DNA of 12,848 bases from Microbacteriaceae bacterium UBA1487 (GTDB lineage Bacteria > Actinomycetota > Actinomycetes > Actinomycetales > Microbacteriaceae). Where the stretch lies: the NCBI GenBank assembly GCA_002325245.1, contig DCRR01000020.1, positions 74,106-86,953 of the forward strand. Reading direction: 5' to 3'. Positions within the stretch are counted from its first letter, which is position 1. Each line of letters begins with the position of its first letter. Below are positions 12,598-12,848 of the stretch, piece after piece. The notes beneath the pieces are model-generated. The model saw only the letters and a list, made by a program, of their open reading frames with translations. It was not told the origin of the DNA and did not search any database. The position numbers and the translations under genes are program-made.

Positions 12598-12848
12598 ATG
12601 GCTGACATCTTCACGTGTCTCGCGGACGGGACGCGCCGCCACCTGCTCGAACTGCTGCTTGCGCGCGCCCAGGCGGACGAATTCGTGGGCGAGGTATCCG
12701 TGGGGGAACTCGTCGAGGCGCTCGGGCTGAGTCAGCCCACCGTGTCGAAGCATCTCAAGGTGCTGCGCGATCACGGGCTGGTCGCGGTGCGCGAAGAGGG
12801 GCAGCATCGCTACTACCGGATCGACCCCGCGCCGCTGGAGGAGCTCGA
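12598..12848 (+). CDS. ArsR-type winged-helix regulator, 3' end outside the window
   Basis: Eighty-three codons are visible before the window ends, so the product is partial at its C-terminus. It starts MADIFTCLADGTRRHLLELL and contains the ArsR helix-turn-helix LVEALGLSQPTVSKHLKVL followed by the wing VREEGQHRYYRID. The classical metal-sensing motif ELCVCDL of ArsR/SmtB is absent; the equivalent helix reads VSVGELVEAL. The protein is therefore probably not a metal sensor of that type, and its signal is unknown. The ATG lies six bases after a TAGTCT -10. It diverges from ktrB, which it might regulate; this is only an inference from position. Confidence 0.88.
   Translation, partial: MADIFTCLADGTRRHLLELLLARAQADEFVGEVSVGELVEALGLSQPTVSKHLKVLRDHGLVAVREEGQHRYYRIDPAPLEEL

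Noticed and set aside
1..12848. Search for CRISPR arrays, insertion sequences, toxin-antitoxin pairs, tRNA or phage genes
   Set aside because: No repeated spacers, transposase motifs, tRNA-like cloverleaf or atypical composition were seen; the region reads as ordinary chromosome.

Overview
The window is high-GC, densely packed DNA with convergent and divergent genes, GTG and TTG starts and many 4-bp ATGA/GTGA overlaps. Gene content (a mycobacterial-type MntR, KtrAB, upp, tadA, proC, a ZNT9-like CDF transporter) and protein style suggest an actinobacterium, most likely a Microbacteriaceae chromosome. The family is inferred from overall look, not proven. No mobile element, CRISPR array, rRNA or tRNA is visible, so this looks like core chromosome.

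Layout. 6-1645 (minus): a MerR-family regulator translationally coupled to a multi-pass membrane protein of unknown function. A DUF2834 membrane protein (1697-2050, plus) diverges from them. The two promoters face and overlap each other, with a perfect inverted repeat between the genes. 2047-5286 (minus): a complete Mn-type ABC uptake operon, binding protein-ATPase-permease-MntR, all joined by 4-bp overlaps. A 24-bp perfect inverted repeat sits on its promoter and start codon. 5315-5893: a protein resembling SRPBCC proteins. 5903-6655: an orphan OmpR-type winged-helix protein without a receiver domain. It has a ~320-bp leader holding a short Cys-rich reading frame and two mutually exclusive hairpins. 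6974-7606: upp, divergent from tadA (7716-8165), with a 59-bp imperfect inverted repeat between them. 8178-9512 (minus): a CDF transporter followed by a four-helix membrane protein. 9571-10416: proC. 10438-12553 (minus): the KtrB/KtrA potassium uptake pair. 12598-end: an ArsR-type regulator cut by the window edge.

Regulatory theme. Seven genes that head a transcription unit (merR, DUF2834, mntA, SRPBCC-like, upp, proC, arsR) share one arrangement: TAnnnT, exactly six bases, then ATG or GTG. This is the geometry of leaderless transcripts, with the start codon at the transcription start. Genes inside operons, and several others, instead have Shine-Dalgarno-like sequences. Metal and ion homeostasis (Mn uptake, a CDF transporter, K+ uptake) is a second theme.
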